Shown here: piece after piece, positions 43,016 through 55,793 of the stretch
Numbering within the stretch: the first letter of the stretch is position 1
Layout of the letters: the number at the start of each line of letters is the position of its first letter
Source of the DNA: Xanthomonas floridensis
GTDB taxonomy: Bacteria; Pseudomonadota; Gammaproteobacteria; Xanthomonadales; Xanthomonadaceae
Assembly: GCF_001642575.1 (NCBI RefSeq)
Contig: NZ_LXNG01000011.1
Span: 62,001-126,000 of the forward strand
Direction of reading: 5' to 3'
Length of the DNA stretch: 64,000 nucleotides
Translations under genes and position numbers: made by a program
The notes under the pieces: generated by a model
Told to the model about the DNA's origin: nothing
Database searches by the model: none
Seen by the model: only the letters and a program-made list of their open reading frames with translations

Positions 43016-44434
43016 CTACATCAACGCATCGGCCAGCCGCGCGATGCCCTCGCGGCTACGGCGCCAGGCCGGGCGGCGGCGCCATTGCTCCAACTCCAGC
43101 GGGCGCGCATTGGCCAGGTAGTCCTGTTCGATCTGGCGCAGCCGCTGCACCACCCCACGGTCGTAGCAGAGCATGCCGATCTCGGCATTGAGCGCGAACG
43201 AGCGGATATCCAGGTTGATCGAGCCCACCAGCGCGATGTCCTCGTCCATGCTCAGGTGCTTGGCATGCAAAAAATGCGGGCGGTACAGCGCAATCTTCAC
43301 CCCGCAGCGCAGCAGCTCGTCGAAGTAGGCCTCCTGCGCCCAGGCTGCCAGCCGCTGGTTATTGCTCTCCGACAGGATCAGCTGCACATCCACGCCCGAT
43401 ACCGCGGCAATGCGCAACGCGCTGAGCAAGGCTTCGTCCGGCACGAAGTACGGCGTGACCAGCACCACCTTGCGCCGCGCCAGATGGATTACCGCATTGA
43501 TCGCATCGCGTGCGTTCTCGAACGGATACGCCGGCCCGCTGGGCAGCAACTGGGTGGCGATATTGGCCTCGCACACCGGCGCGTCCGGCCACACATCCAG
43601 GCGCTGCCCGGTTTCGGTGAACCAGTCGCTGGCGAACACCGCTTCCAGGTGATTGACCACCGGCCCGCGCACGCGCGCCACCAGTTCGCGGTTGGGCACC
43701 CCATCGATGAAGCCGGCCTCGGCCAGATTCTGCGAGCCGACAAAACCCACCTGATTATCGATTACCGCAATCTTGCGGTGATTACGCAGATCCATGCGCC
43801 CGCTGCGGCGCCAGCGCAGGCCACCGGGCAATACCGAAAGGACCTCGATGCCGCCGGCCAGCAGGCGCTTGCGATAGCGGCGCAGGCCGCGCTTGGCGCC
43901 CACCGCATCCAGCAGCACGCGACAGCGCACGCCACGCACCTGCGCACGCTCCAGCGCTGCCACCACTGCTTCGCCCACGGCATCGTCGAACATCAGGTAG
44001 TACAGCAGGTGCACGCGTTTTTCGGCCGCATCGATTGCCGTGGTCAAGGCCTGCAACGCGTGTGCGTAGTCGTCGAGCAGTTCCACTGCATTGCCCAGGG
44101 TCGGCATGAAGTCGCCCTGCCGCTCGATCAGCGGCACCACTTCGGCACTGCTGGTATCGGCCGGCGGCTGCCAGCGCAATGCATGCAAGGGCAGTTGTTG
44201 TTCGCGGATCACCTGCGAGGCGGTGGCCTGGCGCTCCACGCGCAGGCGCGACAGCCACGGGTGGCCGAACAACAGGTACAGCGGCAAGCCCACCACCGGC
44301 ACGAACCCGATCAGCAACAGCCAGCTGCGCGCCGCCCCGGGCGTGGTGCGGGTGGGAATCCACAGCAGCGCGGCCAGGCGGATCACCCAGTCCAGCGCCA
44401 GCAGCCAGGTGCCTGTCACCCAATCGGGCAGCAT
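43016..44434 (-). CDS. cls: Cardiolipin synthase (phospholipase D superfamily)
   Basis: The 472-residue inner-membrane protein opens with two hydrophobic helices (WLLALDWVIRLAALLWI and SWLLLIGFVPVVGLPLYLLF). It then has two HKD motifs: NHRKIAVIDNQVGFVGSQN at about residue 215 and LHAKHLSMDEDIALVGSINL at about 400, the two half-sites of the phospholipase D fold. It would condense two phosphatidylglycerol molecules, or PG with PE, to cardiolipin. ATG 44434 gives the usual start; upstream the frame runs 36 codons into the LysR gene end. The final Arg-rich tail is typical. Confidence 0.93.
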   Translation of the reverse strand: MLPDWVTGTWLLALDWVIRLAALLWIPTRTTPGAARSWLLLIGFVPVVGLPLYLLFGHPWLSRLRVERQATASQVIREQQLPLHALRWQPPADTSSAEVVPLIERQGDFMPTLGNAVELLDDYAHALQALTTAIDAAEKRVHLLYYLMFDDAVGEAVVAALERAQVRGVRCRVLLDAVGAKRGLRRYRKRLLAGGIEVLSVLPGGLRWRRSGRMDLRNHRKIAVIDNQVGFVGSQNLAEAGFIDGVPNRELVARVRGPVVNHLEAVFASDWFTETGQRLDVWPDAPVCEANIATQLLPSGPAYPFENARDAINAVIHLARRKVVLVTPYFVPDEALLSALRIAAVSGVDVQLILSESNNQRLAAWAQEAYFDELLRCGVKIALYRPHFLHAKHLSMDEDIALVGSINLDIRSFALNAEIGMLCYDRGVVQRLRQIEQDYLANARPLELEQWRRRPAWRRSREGIARLADALM

Positions 44435-44447
44435 CGGCGCTCCGTTC

Positions 44448-45758
44448 TCATGAGGAAGCCGATTCTGACCCGGCCGGGCGTGAAGGCAAAGATGCTTCTG
44501 CAGCCGGCACGATGCAGTGGCGAAACGGACCGCCGTGCGCATCGGCCGGTTGCACGCGCTCGGCGCAGACCTGCCGCAGCGTCTGCACGAACACGGTCTG
44601 CGCCCGCGTGGGATGCCAGTCGCTGCGCGTGGTCATGCCAATCTGCCGACGCAAGCGCGGCCCGGCGCTGCCGATCTCGCGCAACAGGCCGGCGCGGCGC
44701 TCGAACAGGAACTGGTCGCGCGACATCAGGGTCAGCCAGTCGCCTTCCAGCAACAGCCCGCGCACGGTGAGCTCGGCCCCGCATTCGATGCGCAGCGGCG
44801 GCGGCTCCAGCTGGCGGTCGCGGAACATGCGCTCCCAGCGCTCGCGCACCGGCGTGCCGGCAGCGGCCATCACCCATGGGTAGTCGAGCAACTGCACAGA
44901 GGCGTACGCCTTGCCGGCCAACGGGTGCCCGCTGCGCGCCACGATCACCGGCTCGTCGTCGAATAGCGGTTCCTGCAGCACATCGCGCACCGGCAGGGGC
45001 TCGCGTAGCGCGCCGATCAGCAGGTCCAGCCCGCCCTCGCGCAGATGCGCCAGCAATTCCGCATACGGCCCTTCGACCACGCTGATGCTGGCGGCCGGGT
45101 GCGCGCGCGCAAAGCGTGCCAGCACCTGCGGCAGCAGGATCGCTCGGGCCAGCGGCATCACCCCCACCACCACCCGTCCGGCATGCTGGGAGCGCAGGGC
45201 TGCCACTTCATCGCGCGCGGCGCGAACCTCGGCCAGCGCCAGCCGCACCTGCCGCAGCAGCCGTTCGGCCACCGGCGTGGGCTGCACCGCCTTGCCGCGG
45301 CGCACCGTCAGCGGCACTTCGATCACATCGGCCAGGGACTGCACCGCGCGGTAGACCGCCGGCTGCGACACGCCCAACTGCACACCCGCCAGCGAATAGC
45401 TGCCCGCCGCATCTACCGCCACCAGCGCCTGCAACTGCCCCAGCGACACCCGCCGCTCCAGCCCCGGGCGGGCGGGCAAGCGCAGCGCGCGCCGCGCCAC
45501 CCGGATGCCGCGGCCCAGATGCGCCAACGCGCGCTCGATCCGCGGCACCACCAGGCCTGTGGCCTCGGTGGCCAGCATCCCACCCGGTTGCCGGTCGAAC
45601 AGGCGCACGCCCAGCTGCTGTTCCAGCCGCGCCACCGCCTGGGTGAGGGCTGGCTGCGACAGGTTCACCTGTGGCGCGGCCGCGCTGATGCTGCCCAGCC
45701 GCTGCACCACGGCCAGGGCATGAAGATGGCGAAGATTCGGTTCCGTTAGCGGCGGCAT
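44448..45758 (-). CDS. LysR-type regulator with duplicated HTH (GalR-like)
   Basis: At 436 residues this is over 100 longer than ordinary LysR proteins. The excess is a second winged-helix unit: the first HTH is at 25-65 (SISAAAPQVNLSQPALTQAV, FDRQPGGMLATEATG), and the second at 120-165 (YSLAGVQLGVSQPAVYRAVQ, then RRGKAVQPTPVAERLL). The effector domain starts near 190 (GRVVVGVMPLARAILLPQVL). It is transcribed away from galC-galD-galB, so it is the likely gallate-pathway regulator; an inducer such as gallate or a pathway intermediate would fit. A C-terminal tail rich in Ser/Pro/Ala is unusual. Confidence 0.9.
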   Translation of the reverse strand: MPPLTEPNLRHLHALAVVQRLGSISAAAPQVNLSQPALTQAVARLEQQLGVRLFDRQPGGMLATEATGLVVPRIERALAHLGRGIRVARRALRLPARPGLERRVSLGQLQALVAVDAAGSYSLAGVQLGVSQPAVYRAVQSLADVIEVPLTVRRGKAVQPTPVAERLLRQVRLALAEVRAARDEVAALRSQHAGRVVVGVMPLARAILLPQVLARFARAHPAASISVVEGPYAELLAHLREGGLDLLIGALREPLPVRDVLQEPLFDDEPVIVARSGHPLAGKAYASVQLLDYPWVMAAAGTPVRERWERMFRDRQLEPPPLRIECGAELTVRGLLLEGDWLTLMSRDQFLFERRAGLLREIGSAGPRLRRQIGMTTRSDWHPTRAQTVFVQTLRQVCAERVQPADAHGGPFRHCIVPAAEASLPSRPAGSESASS

Positions 45759-45859
45759 GCTCTAACTATAAGCAAAACCAATACGCATACCTCAAATGAA
45801 TCTTGAGCACGTTGACTCTCGCCGCGCAGACTCGGCGCACCACTAACGAGGATGGATGG

Positions 45860-46531
45860 ATGAGCCAGGTCGTCACCCAGGTCGCGCGCGCACCCATCGC
45901 CATCGTCGACGGGCTGGCACAGGCCGGCGTGGCCACGGTGCACGAAGCGCAGGGCCGCAGCGGTCTGCTGCACCACCGGCTACGCCCGATCTATGCCGGC
46001 TGCCGCGTGGCCGGCACCGCGGTCACGGTGTCGGTGCCGCCAGGCGACAACTGGATGATGCACGTGGCCATCGAACAGCTGCAGCCCGGCGACGTGCTGG
46101 TGGTGGCGCCCACCAGTGACTGCTGCGACGGCTACTTCGGCGATCTGCTGGCAACCTCGGCGCAGGCGCGCGGCTGCCGCGGGCTGATCATCGATGCCGG
46201 CGTGCGCGATGTGCGCGACCTCACCGCCATGCAGTTCCCGGCCTGGAGCCGCGCCGTCTGCGCGCAGGGCACCATCAAGGAGACGCTGGGTTCGGTCAAC
46301 GTGCCACTGGTCTGCGCCGGGCAGCTGGTGCAGCCCGGCGATGTGGTGGTGGCCGACGACGACGGCGTGTGCGTGGTGCCACGCGCCGCCGCTCAAGACG
46401 TGCTGGTTGAAGCGCAGGCGCGCGAGGCGCGCGAGGTGCTCAAGCGCGAGCGGCTGGCACGCGGCGAACTGGGCCTGGACATCTACGCCATGCGCGAGCG
46501 GCTGGCAGCCAAGGGCCTGCGCTATGTCTGA
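45860..46531 (+). CDS. galC: 4-carboxy-4-hydroxy-2-oxoadipate aldolase
   Basis: The 223-residue RraA/HMG-aldolase-fold protein should cleave 4-carboxy-4-hydroxy-2-oxoadipate (CHA) to pyruvate and oxaloacetate, the last step of the gallate and protocatechuate 4,5-cleavage routes. The metal/active-site block is [20 protein letters not shown] and [36 protein letters not shown] closes the fold. ATG 45860 has a GAGGA site 5 nt upstream. The next gene galD starts 8 bp inside its 3' end, so it is in one operon. Confidence 0.92.
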   Translation: MSQVVTQVARAPIAIVDGLAQAGVATVHEAQGRSGLLHHRLRPIYAGCRVAGTAVTVSVPPGDNWMMHVAIEQLQPGDVLVVAPTSDCCDGYFGDLLATSAQARGCRGLIIDAGVRDVRDLTAMQFPAWSRAVCAQGTIKETLGSVNVPLVCAGQLVQPGDVVVADDDGVCVVPRAAAQDVLVEAQAREAREVLKRERLARGELGLDIYAMRERLAAKGLRYV

Positions 46532-47579
46532 GCGCGTCCGCGCGATGTGGATGCGCGGCGGCACCTCCAAGGGTGGCTTTTTTCTGGCCGACGACCTGCC
46601 CGCCGACACGGCCGCACGCGATGCCTTCCTGCTGCGCGCCTACGGCTCGCCGGACCTGTGCCAGATCGATGGCATGGGCGGCGCCGACCCGCTGACCTCC
46701 AAGGTCGCGGTGGTGTCGCGCTCCACACGCCCCGACGCCGATGTGGACTACCTGTTCTTGCAAGTGGCAGTCGAACAGGCGCAGGTCAGCGATGCGCAGA
46801 ATTGCGGCAACATGCTGGCCGGTGTTGGCCCCTTCGCGCTGGAGCGCGGCCTGCTTCCGGCGCGCGATGGCATCACCGACGTGCGCATCTTCATGCGCAA
46901 CACCGGCACCCTGGCCACCGCCAGCGTGCAGACACCTGGCGGCCAGGTGCGCTACAGCGGGGATACCCGCATCGATGGCGTGCCCGGTACCGCCGCCCCG
47001 GTCGCACTGGCCTTTGCCGACATCGCCGGTTCCTCCTGCGGCGCGCTGTTGCCGAGCGGACGCGCCGTGGACACGCTCGATGGTGTAGCGGTGACGCTGA
47101 TCGACAACGGCATGCCCTGCGTGGTGATGCGCGCCAGCGATGTCGGGATCAGCGGATATGAGGACCGCGCCACGCTGGATGCGGATGCGGTTCTCAAGGC
47201 GCGGCTGGAGTCCATTCGGCTGCAGGCTGGTCCCCTGATGCAGCTGGGCGATGTCGGCACCGCGACAGTGCCGAAGATGATGCTGGTGGCCGCACCGCGC
47301 AACGGTGGCGCGATCAGCGTGCGCTCGTTCATTCCGCACCGCTGCCACGCGTCCATCGGCGTGCTGGGTGCGGTCAGCGTCGCCACCGCCTGCCTGCTGC
47401 CGGACGCGCCGGCGCATGCCCTGGCGCAGTTGCCCGGCGGCAGCGCCCAGCAGGTGGAGGTGGAGCACCCCAGCGGCATGAGCAGTTGCCTCATCGAGTG
47501 CGACGCACACGGCGCAGCGCTGCGCGCCGCGGTGATCAGGACCGCACGCAAGCTGTTCGATGGTGAGTTATTTGCATGA
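46524..47579 (+). CDS. galD: 4-oxalomesaconate tautomerase
   Basis: The 351-residue PrpF-superfamily protein starts [20 protein letters not shown], containing the family's MRGGTSKG block. The catalytic-site neighbourhoods [11 protein letters not shown] and [20 protein letters not shown] are present. GalD converts the keto to the enol form of 4-oxalomesaconate in gallate catabolism. ATG 46524 overlaps galC by 8 bp. It is followed by galB/ligJ 76 bp later on the same strand. Confidence 0.92.
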   Translation: MSERVRAMWMRGGTSKGGFFLADDLPADTAARDAFLLRAYGSPDLCQIDGMGGADPLTSKVAVVSRSTRPDADVDYLFLQVAVEQAQVSDAQNCGNMLAGVGPFALERGLLPARDGITDVRIFMRNTGTLATASVQTPGGQVRYSGDTRIDGVPGTAAPVALAFADIAGSSCGALLPSGRAVDTLDGVAVTLIDNGMPCVVMRASDVGISGYEDRATLDADAVLKARLESIRLQAGPLMQLGDVGTATVPKMMLVAAPRNGGAISVRSFIPHRCHASIGVLGAVSVATACLLPDAPAHALAQLPGGSAQQVEVEHPSGMSSCLIECDAHGAALRAAVIRTARKLFDGELFA

Positions 47580-47655
47580 GCGTCGCCACCCCGCCCTGTG
47601 CGTCGGCGTTTGACTGCGCAGCATCATCTCTTTCCGCATCGCGACGAGCATTGCC

Positions 47656-48678
47656 ATGATCATCGATTGCCACGGCCACTACACCACCGCGCCTGCCGCG
47701 CACGATGCGTTTCGCAAGGCGCAGATTGCGCACTACAACGACCCAGGCCTGGCAGTGCCGGTATATCCGCAGATCTCCGACGACGAGCTGCGCGAAAGCG
47801 TGGAGCAGCACCAATTGCGCCTGCTGCGCGAGCGCGGCGCCGACATGACCATCTTTTCGCCACGCGCCAGCACCATGGCCCATCACATCGGCAATGACGC
47901 CGTAAGCCAGGTGTGGACGCGCCACTGCAACGATCTGATCGCGCGCGTGGTGCAGCTGTATCCGCACACCTTTATCGGCGTCTGCCAGTTGCCGCAATCG
48001 CCGGGCGTATCGATCGCGCACTCGATCGCCGAGCTTGAACGCTGCATCAGCGAGCTTGGATTTGTCGGCTGCAATCTCAATCCCGATCCGTCCGGCGGCC
48101 ACTGGACCGGGCTGCCATTGACCGATCGCGCCTGGTATCCGTTCTTCGAAAAGATGGTGGAACTGGACGTGCCGGCGATGGTGCATGTCTCAGGCAGCTG
48201 CAATGCCAATTTCCATGCCACCGGCGCGCATTATCTCAACGCCGACACCACCGCCTTCATGCAGTTTCTGCAAGGCGACCTGTTCGCCGATTTTCCGCAG
48301 CTGCGCTTCGTCATCCCGCACGGTGGTGGCGCCGTTCCGTATCACTGGGGCCGCTTCCGCGGCCTGGCCGACATGCTCGGCAAGCCGCCATTGGCCACGC
48401 ACGTGATGCGCAATGTGTTCTTCGATACCTGCGTCTATCACCAGCCCGGCATCGACCTGTTGTTCGAAGTCATCGACATCGACAACATCCTGTTCGGCTC
48501 GGAAATGGTCGGCGCGGTACGCGGCATCGACCCGCAGACGGGGCACTACTTCGACGACACCAAGCGCTATATCGACGCATTGGCGATCTCCGATGCCGAC
48601 AAACGCAAGGTATTCGAAGGCAACGCGCGTCGCGTCTATCCACGCCTGGACGCGCAATTGCGCGCGCGTGGACTGTAG
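47656..48678 (+). CDS. ligJ: 4-oxalomesaconate hydratase (LigJ/GalB-type amidohydrolase-fold)
   Basis: The 340-residue member of the amidohydrolase_2 superfamily has the metal-site HxH in IIDCHGHYT (H6, H8), a GADMTIFSPRAS segment, LGFVGCNLNPDPSGGHW, AMVHVSGSCN and RFVIPHGGGAVPYHWGR (His ligands), and a closing Asp-region VFFDTCVYHQPG. LigJ-type enzymes hydrate 4-oxalomesaconate to CHA, the substrate of GalC. The gene completes a three-gene lower-pathway operon. It is followed by REP-like repeats rather than a ring-cleavage dioxygenase, which must be elsewhere if the pathway is used. Confidence 0.9.
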   Translation: MIIDCHGHYTTAPAAHDAFRKAQIAHYNDPGLAVPVYPQISDDELRESVEQHQLRLLRERGADMTIFSPRASTMAHHIGNDAVSQVWTRHCNDLIARVVQLYPHTFIGVCQLPQSPGVSIAHSIAELERCISELGFVGCNLNPDPSGGHWTGLPLTDRAWYPFFEKMVELDVPAMVHVSGSCNANFHATGAHYLNADTTAFMQFLQGDLFADFPQLRFVIPHGGGAVPYHWGRFRGLADMLGKPPLATHVMRNVFFDTCVYHQPGIDLLFEVIDIDNILFGSEMVGAVRGIDPQTGHYFDDTKRYIDALAISDADKRKVFEGNARRVYPRLDAQLRARGL

Positions 48679-48686
48679 CTGCGTTT

Positions 48687-48988
48687 CCTTCTCCCATCGG
48701 GAGAAGGTGCCCCGTAGGGGCGGATGCGGAGCGCCTCGGAGAGTGGTCACCGGCTGCGATGCCAAACGCGCCGCCACGCGCCTTCTGAAATGAAGTGCCG
48801 GCTACCTTGCCTCGAACTGCAAGCTACTGACAGTGCGTGCACGGAAAAAACGACGTCTCGCTCCATTCTCCCGTCGGGAGAAGGTGCCCCACAGGGGCGG
48901 ATGCAGGGCGCCTCAGTGAGTCGTCACCGGCTGCGATGCCAAACGCGTCACCACGCGCCTTCAGCAGTGAAACGCCGGCTGCCTTGTT
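48687..48988. repeat. Two direct copies of an about 120-bp REP-containing element
   Basis: The first copy begins at 48687 (TTCTCCCATCGGGAGAAGG) and the second at 48866 (TTCTCCCGTCGGGAGAAGG), 179 bp apart. Both continue with a similar GGGGCGGATG...CACCGGCTGCGATGCCAAACGCG block, followed by CCACGCGCCTTC. The leading CTCCCRTCGGGAG is a palindrome. This and the terminator fill the 507-bp gap between ligJ and rpmG. Confidence 0.75.
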
Positions 48989-49128
48989 TTTCTCACCTGT
49001 GGAGAAGTGCATGCCGCCAGCAGAGCTGTGTTGCAAGGTGTAAGAGGGGGAAAAGAATGCTGTGCATTGACGCGTGTCGATCAGGCACCTTGCCCCGATC
49101 AGGAGCGCCGCGATCGGTTCCCCCAAAC

Positions 49129-49158
49129 GCAAACACCCGCCTTGCGGCGGGTGTTTGC
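49129..49158 (-). terminator. Rho-independent terminator after rpmG
   Basis: A perfect 13-bp inverted repeat (GCAAACACCCGCC / GGCGGGTGTTTGC) with a TTGC loop is followed on the minus strand by GTTTGGGGG. It lies 28 bp after the rpmG stop, as expected for the rpmB-rpmG transcript. Confidence 0.8.
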
Positions 49159-49185
49159 CTGGAAGCAGATCGCGTAATCGGTGGA

Positions 49186-49353
49186 TTACTTGATCTTGCC
49201 TTCCTTGTACATCACGTGCTTACGCACGACGGGGTCGTACTTCATCATTTCCATCTTCCCCGGAGTGTTTTTCTTGTTCTTGTCCGTGGTGTAGAAGTGG
49301 CCGGTAGCGGCCGAGGAAATCATACGAATCTTGTCACGCTTGCCTTTTGCCAT
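49186..49353 (-). CDS. rpmG: 50S ribosomal protein L33
   Basis: The 55-residue protein reads [20 protein letters not shown] followed by a [20 protein letters not shown] block, the conserved proteobacterial L33. It lacks the two CxxC pairs found in zinc-binding L33 versions, so it is the zinc-independent form. It lies 13 bp downstream of rpmB on the same strand, the standard rpmB-rpmG pair, and is followed by a terminator hairpin. It is a component of the 50S ribosomal subunit near the E site. Confidence 0.97.
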
Positions 49354-49366
49354 GACTGCTTACTCC

Positions 49367-49603
49367 TCAGACCTTTTCGCCGCGCGCACGCAGCTCTTTC
49401 AGAACGGCATCGATCCCGTTCTTGTCGATGGTGCGCAATGCATGCGCGGAGACACGGAGCTTCACCCAGCGGTTTTCGCTGGCGACCCAGAAACGGCGCT
49501 CGTGCAGGTTGGGCAGGAAGCGACGACGGGTTCTGTTGTTTGCGTGGGAGACGTTGTTACCCGTCTGCACACGCTTGCCGGACACTTGGCATACGCGGGA
49601 CAT
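49367..49603 (-). CDS. rpmB: 50S ribosomal protein L28
   Basis: The 78-residue protein reads [20 protein letters not shown] and then [17 protein letters not shown], the normal L28. ATG 49603 gives the correct start; an upstream in-frame extension has no homology. L28 is a late-assembling 50S protein. The gene is the first of the rpmB-rpmG operon and precedes rpmG by 13 bp. The 255 bp upstream (to 49858) are mostly noncoding and should hold the operon promoter. Confidence 0.97.
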
Positions 49604-49858
49604 TACGCACCTCGATAAATGAATTGCCACCCATAGCCTGGGGAGCGGCGGCCCCGACAGCGTCAAGCTGCCACGCAACGTTGGGAATCAAGAACTTACG
49701 CTGGAACCGGCCGGCAACCCCATCGCGCTGGGTGCCGCCATCCGGAGCGATCCGGGCACAGCGAGCCGCGCATTATGCATGGCTTTCCCAAGCGCCGCAA
49801 GCACTTACAGCACTTCCACTAGCGCTGCTGCTGCGCCGCGCCCGACGATGGCAGCGGA

Positions 49859-54051
<4,193 letters not shown>

Positions 54052-54126
54052 TTTCTGCCGGACTTGCGCACCCGCAGCGCCGCAGGCGCGGAGGGCGCGA
54101 GGACGGGGTGTGCTTTCTTTTTGGTT

Positions 54127-54156
54127 ACTTTTTCTTTGCACAAGCAAAGAAAAAGT
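54127..54156. repeat. Perfect 13-bp inverted repeat
   Basis: ACTTTTTCTTTGC, the loop ACAA and GCAAAGAAAAAGT form an exact hairpin. I recall very similar palindromes as dispersed elements in Xanthomonas and other proteobacteria; this was not checked. Confidence 0.85.
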
Positions 54157-54180
54157 GACTCGCGCCCGCCAGGGCGTGAC

Positions 54181-54240
54181 AGCCTTTGCCCTAGCCCAAC
54201 AGGGCGCAAAAGCCCTTGCCCTAGTCTGAAAAGGCGCGAA
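54181..54240. repeat. Tandem pair of a 30-bp unit
   Basis: Unit one starts AGCCTTTGCCCTAGCCCAAC and unit two AGCCCTTGCCCTAGTCTGAA; both end in GGGCGCAAA/AGGCGCGAA. A partial third unit (AGCCTTGACG) follows at 54241. Confidence 0.75.
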
Positions 54241-54318
54241 AGCCTTGACGCTGGCATGCCCCCGCGTATCCGACAAACGCCCCCACTCGACAACGCAATG
54301 CCGCCCACCACAACGCGC

Positions 54319-55590
54319 TCAATGATCATGCGATGCCCCCGACTTTTCGATGTCGGCCTTCACCAGATAGCTCTGCTCCACCACCACCGTATCGCCCGGC
54401 GCCACACCCGACACCACTTCCAACTGCTGCGCATCGCGCGCGCCCAACGTCACCGGCCGAGCCTCGTACACCTCGCCCACCTGCACGAACACCACGTCCC
54501 AATCGCGAAAGCGCTGCATCGCCCCCACCGGCACCACCATCGCTGCCGGCTGCTGGGCCACCGTCACCCGCGCCTTCACCGCCGACCCTGGCCGCCACGA
54601 TCCGTCGGTATTGCGCAACACCGCGCGTGCCACCGTGCTCTGGCTGGCCGTGGCCGTGCCCGGCAACACGCGTTCCAGCGTGGTCTGCGCCACCACGCCA
54701 TCGCTGATGCGCGTCACCGTCACCGGCGCGCCGGCGGCGATATGCCCGGCATCGGCGCCAAAGATGTGCAGATCCACCCACAGGCTCGACAGATCGGCGA
54801 TCTCGAACAAGGCCTGGCCTTCGCTGGCATTGCTGCCCAGGCTGGCATTACGCGCCAGCACCGTGCCGCCGATTGGCGCGGTGACCGCGTAGGTGGTCAG
54901 ACTCAGATTGCTCTCCACCGTGGCCAGCACCTGGCCGGCCCGCACCTGATCGCCGACGTTGGCGCGCAGGCTGCGCACCGGCCCGGGGAAGCGCGCGGTC
55001 GCCTGCGCCTGCGCCCCCTCTGCCGGCGTCAGCAGACCTTGCACTTCATGCTGATCGGCGATGCTGCCGGCGCCCACCGGCGCCACGCGGATGCCGGCGT
55101 CCTGCGCGATCCTGGCGGCAATCGTGGTGCGGCCTTCGTAGCTGGAATAGCTCCAGCGATGCGTCTTGCCCTGCACGCTGGCGCGCACTTCCACATCGAA
55201 CGAATGCGGCTCCCCCACCTCACTGGTGGCGAGCAGGCTTCCGTCGGCCTGCGCACGCAGTGGATAGGTGTCGACCTTGCCACCCAGCCGCGTGGCCCTG
55301 ACCTGCACGCTGCCAGCGCTGGCCGGTAACGGTTTGCCGTCGCGATACAACCAGGCCTGGAACGTCGGCGGGCGGCCGTCTTCGGCGATCGCAAGCTCCA
55401 CGCTGTCGCCGTCCTGGCTGAGCAGGCGGCCGCCGTGCGCGCCCTGGGCCGCTTCGTCGGCATGATCGCTGCCGCCCTCTTCGCTGTGTCCTGCCTCACC
55501 GCCCGCATGGGCATGGCCGTCTTCTTCGGTGCGGGCGCAACCGCCGAGCAGCAGCGCCAGCAGCAGCGGCGCAAAAATGGAGTGCGTCAT
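54319..55590 (-). CDS. czcB: Czc membrane-fusion (periplasmic adaptor) protein CzcB
   Basis: The 423-residue lipoprotein-like adaptor begins MTHSIFAPLLLALLLGGCAR, with a lipobox LGGC. A His/Glu-rich, probably metal-binding segment (GHAHAGGEAGHSEEGGSDHA) follows. The adaptor core then shows the two lipoyl/barrel-sandwich half-motifs (FPGPVRSLRANVGDQVRAGQ and APIGGTVLARNASLG) and beta-barrel/MP domains ending in SYLVKADIEKSGASHDH. It connects CzcA with the outer-membrane CzcC. ATG 55590 has an AAGGAG site 8 nt upstream. Genes before and after are czcC and czcA. Confidence 0.92.
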   Translation of the reverse strand: MTHSIFAPLLLALLLGGCARTEEDGHAHAGGEAGHSEEGGSDHADEAAQGAHGGRLLSQDGDSVELAIAEDGRPPTFQAWLYRDGKPLPASAGSVQVRATRLGGKVDTYPLRAQADGSLLATSEVGEPHSFDVEVRASVQGKTHRWSYSSYEGRTTIAARIAQDAGIRVAPVGAGSIADQHEVQGLLTPAEGAQAQATARFPGPVRSLRANVGDQVRAGQVLATVESNLSLTTYAVTAPIGGTVLARNASLGSNASEGQALFEIADLSSLWVDLHIFGADAGHIAAGAPVTVTRISDGVVAQTTLERVLPGTATASQSTVARAVLRNTDGSWRPGSAVKARVTVAQQPAAMVVPVGAMQRFRDWDVVFVQVGEVYEARPVTLGARDAQQLEVVSGVAPGDTVVVEQSYLVKADIEKSGASHDH

Positions 55591-55793
55591 CGATGGAACT
55601 CCTTTGGAAGGCCGGCGCAGCGCGCCGGCCAGTGCAGCGAATGGAGAAGGCGCGCAGCGCGCGTTGGCGGCCGTGCACCCATGGCGGTCACCCCGCGTGT
55701 GCAATGCGATTGCCGCGTGCTTGGCGACCACCCCGGTAGGCAGCAGGGAATCACTCAGCGCATATCCATGCGTGGACATCACCGTGCGCGCGC

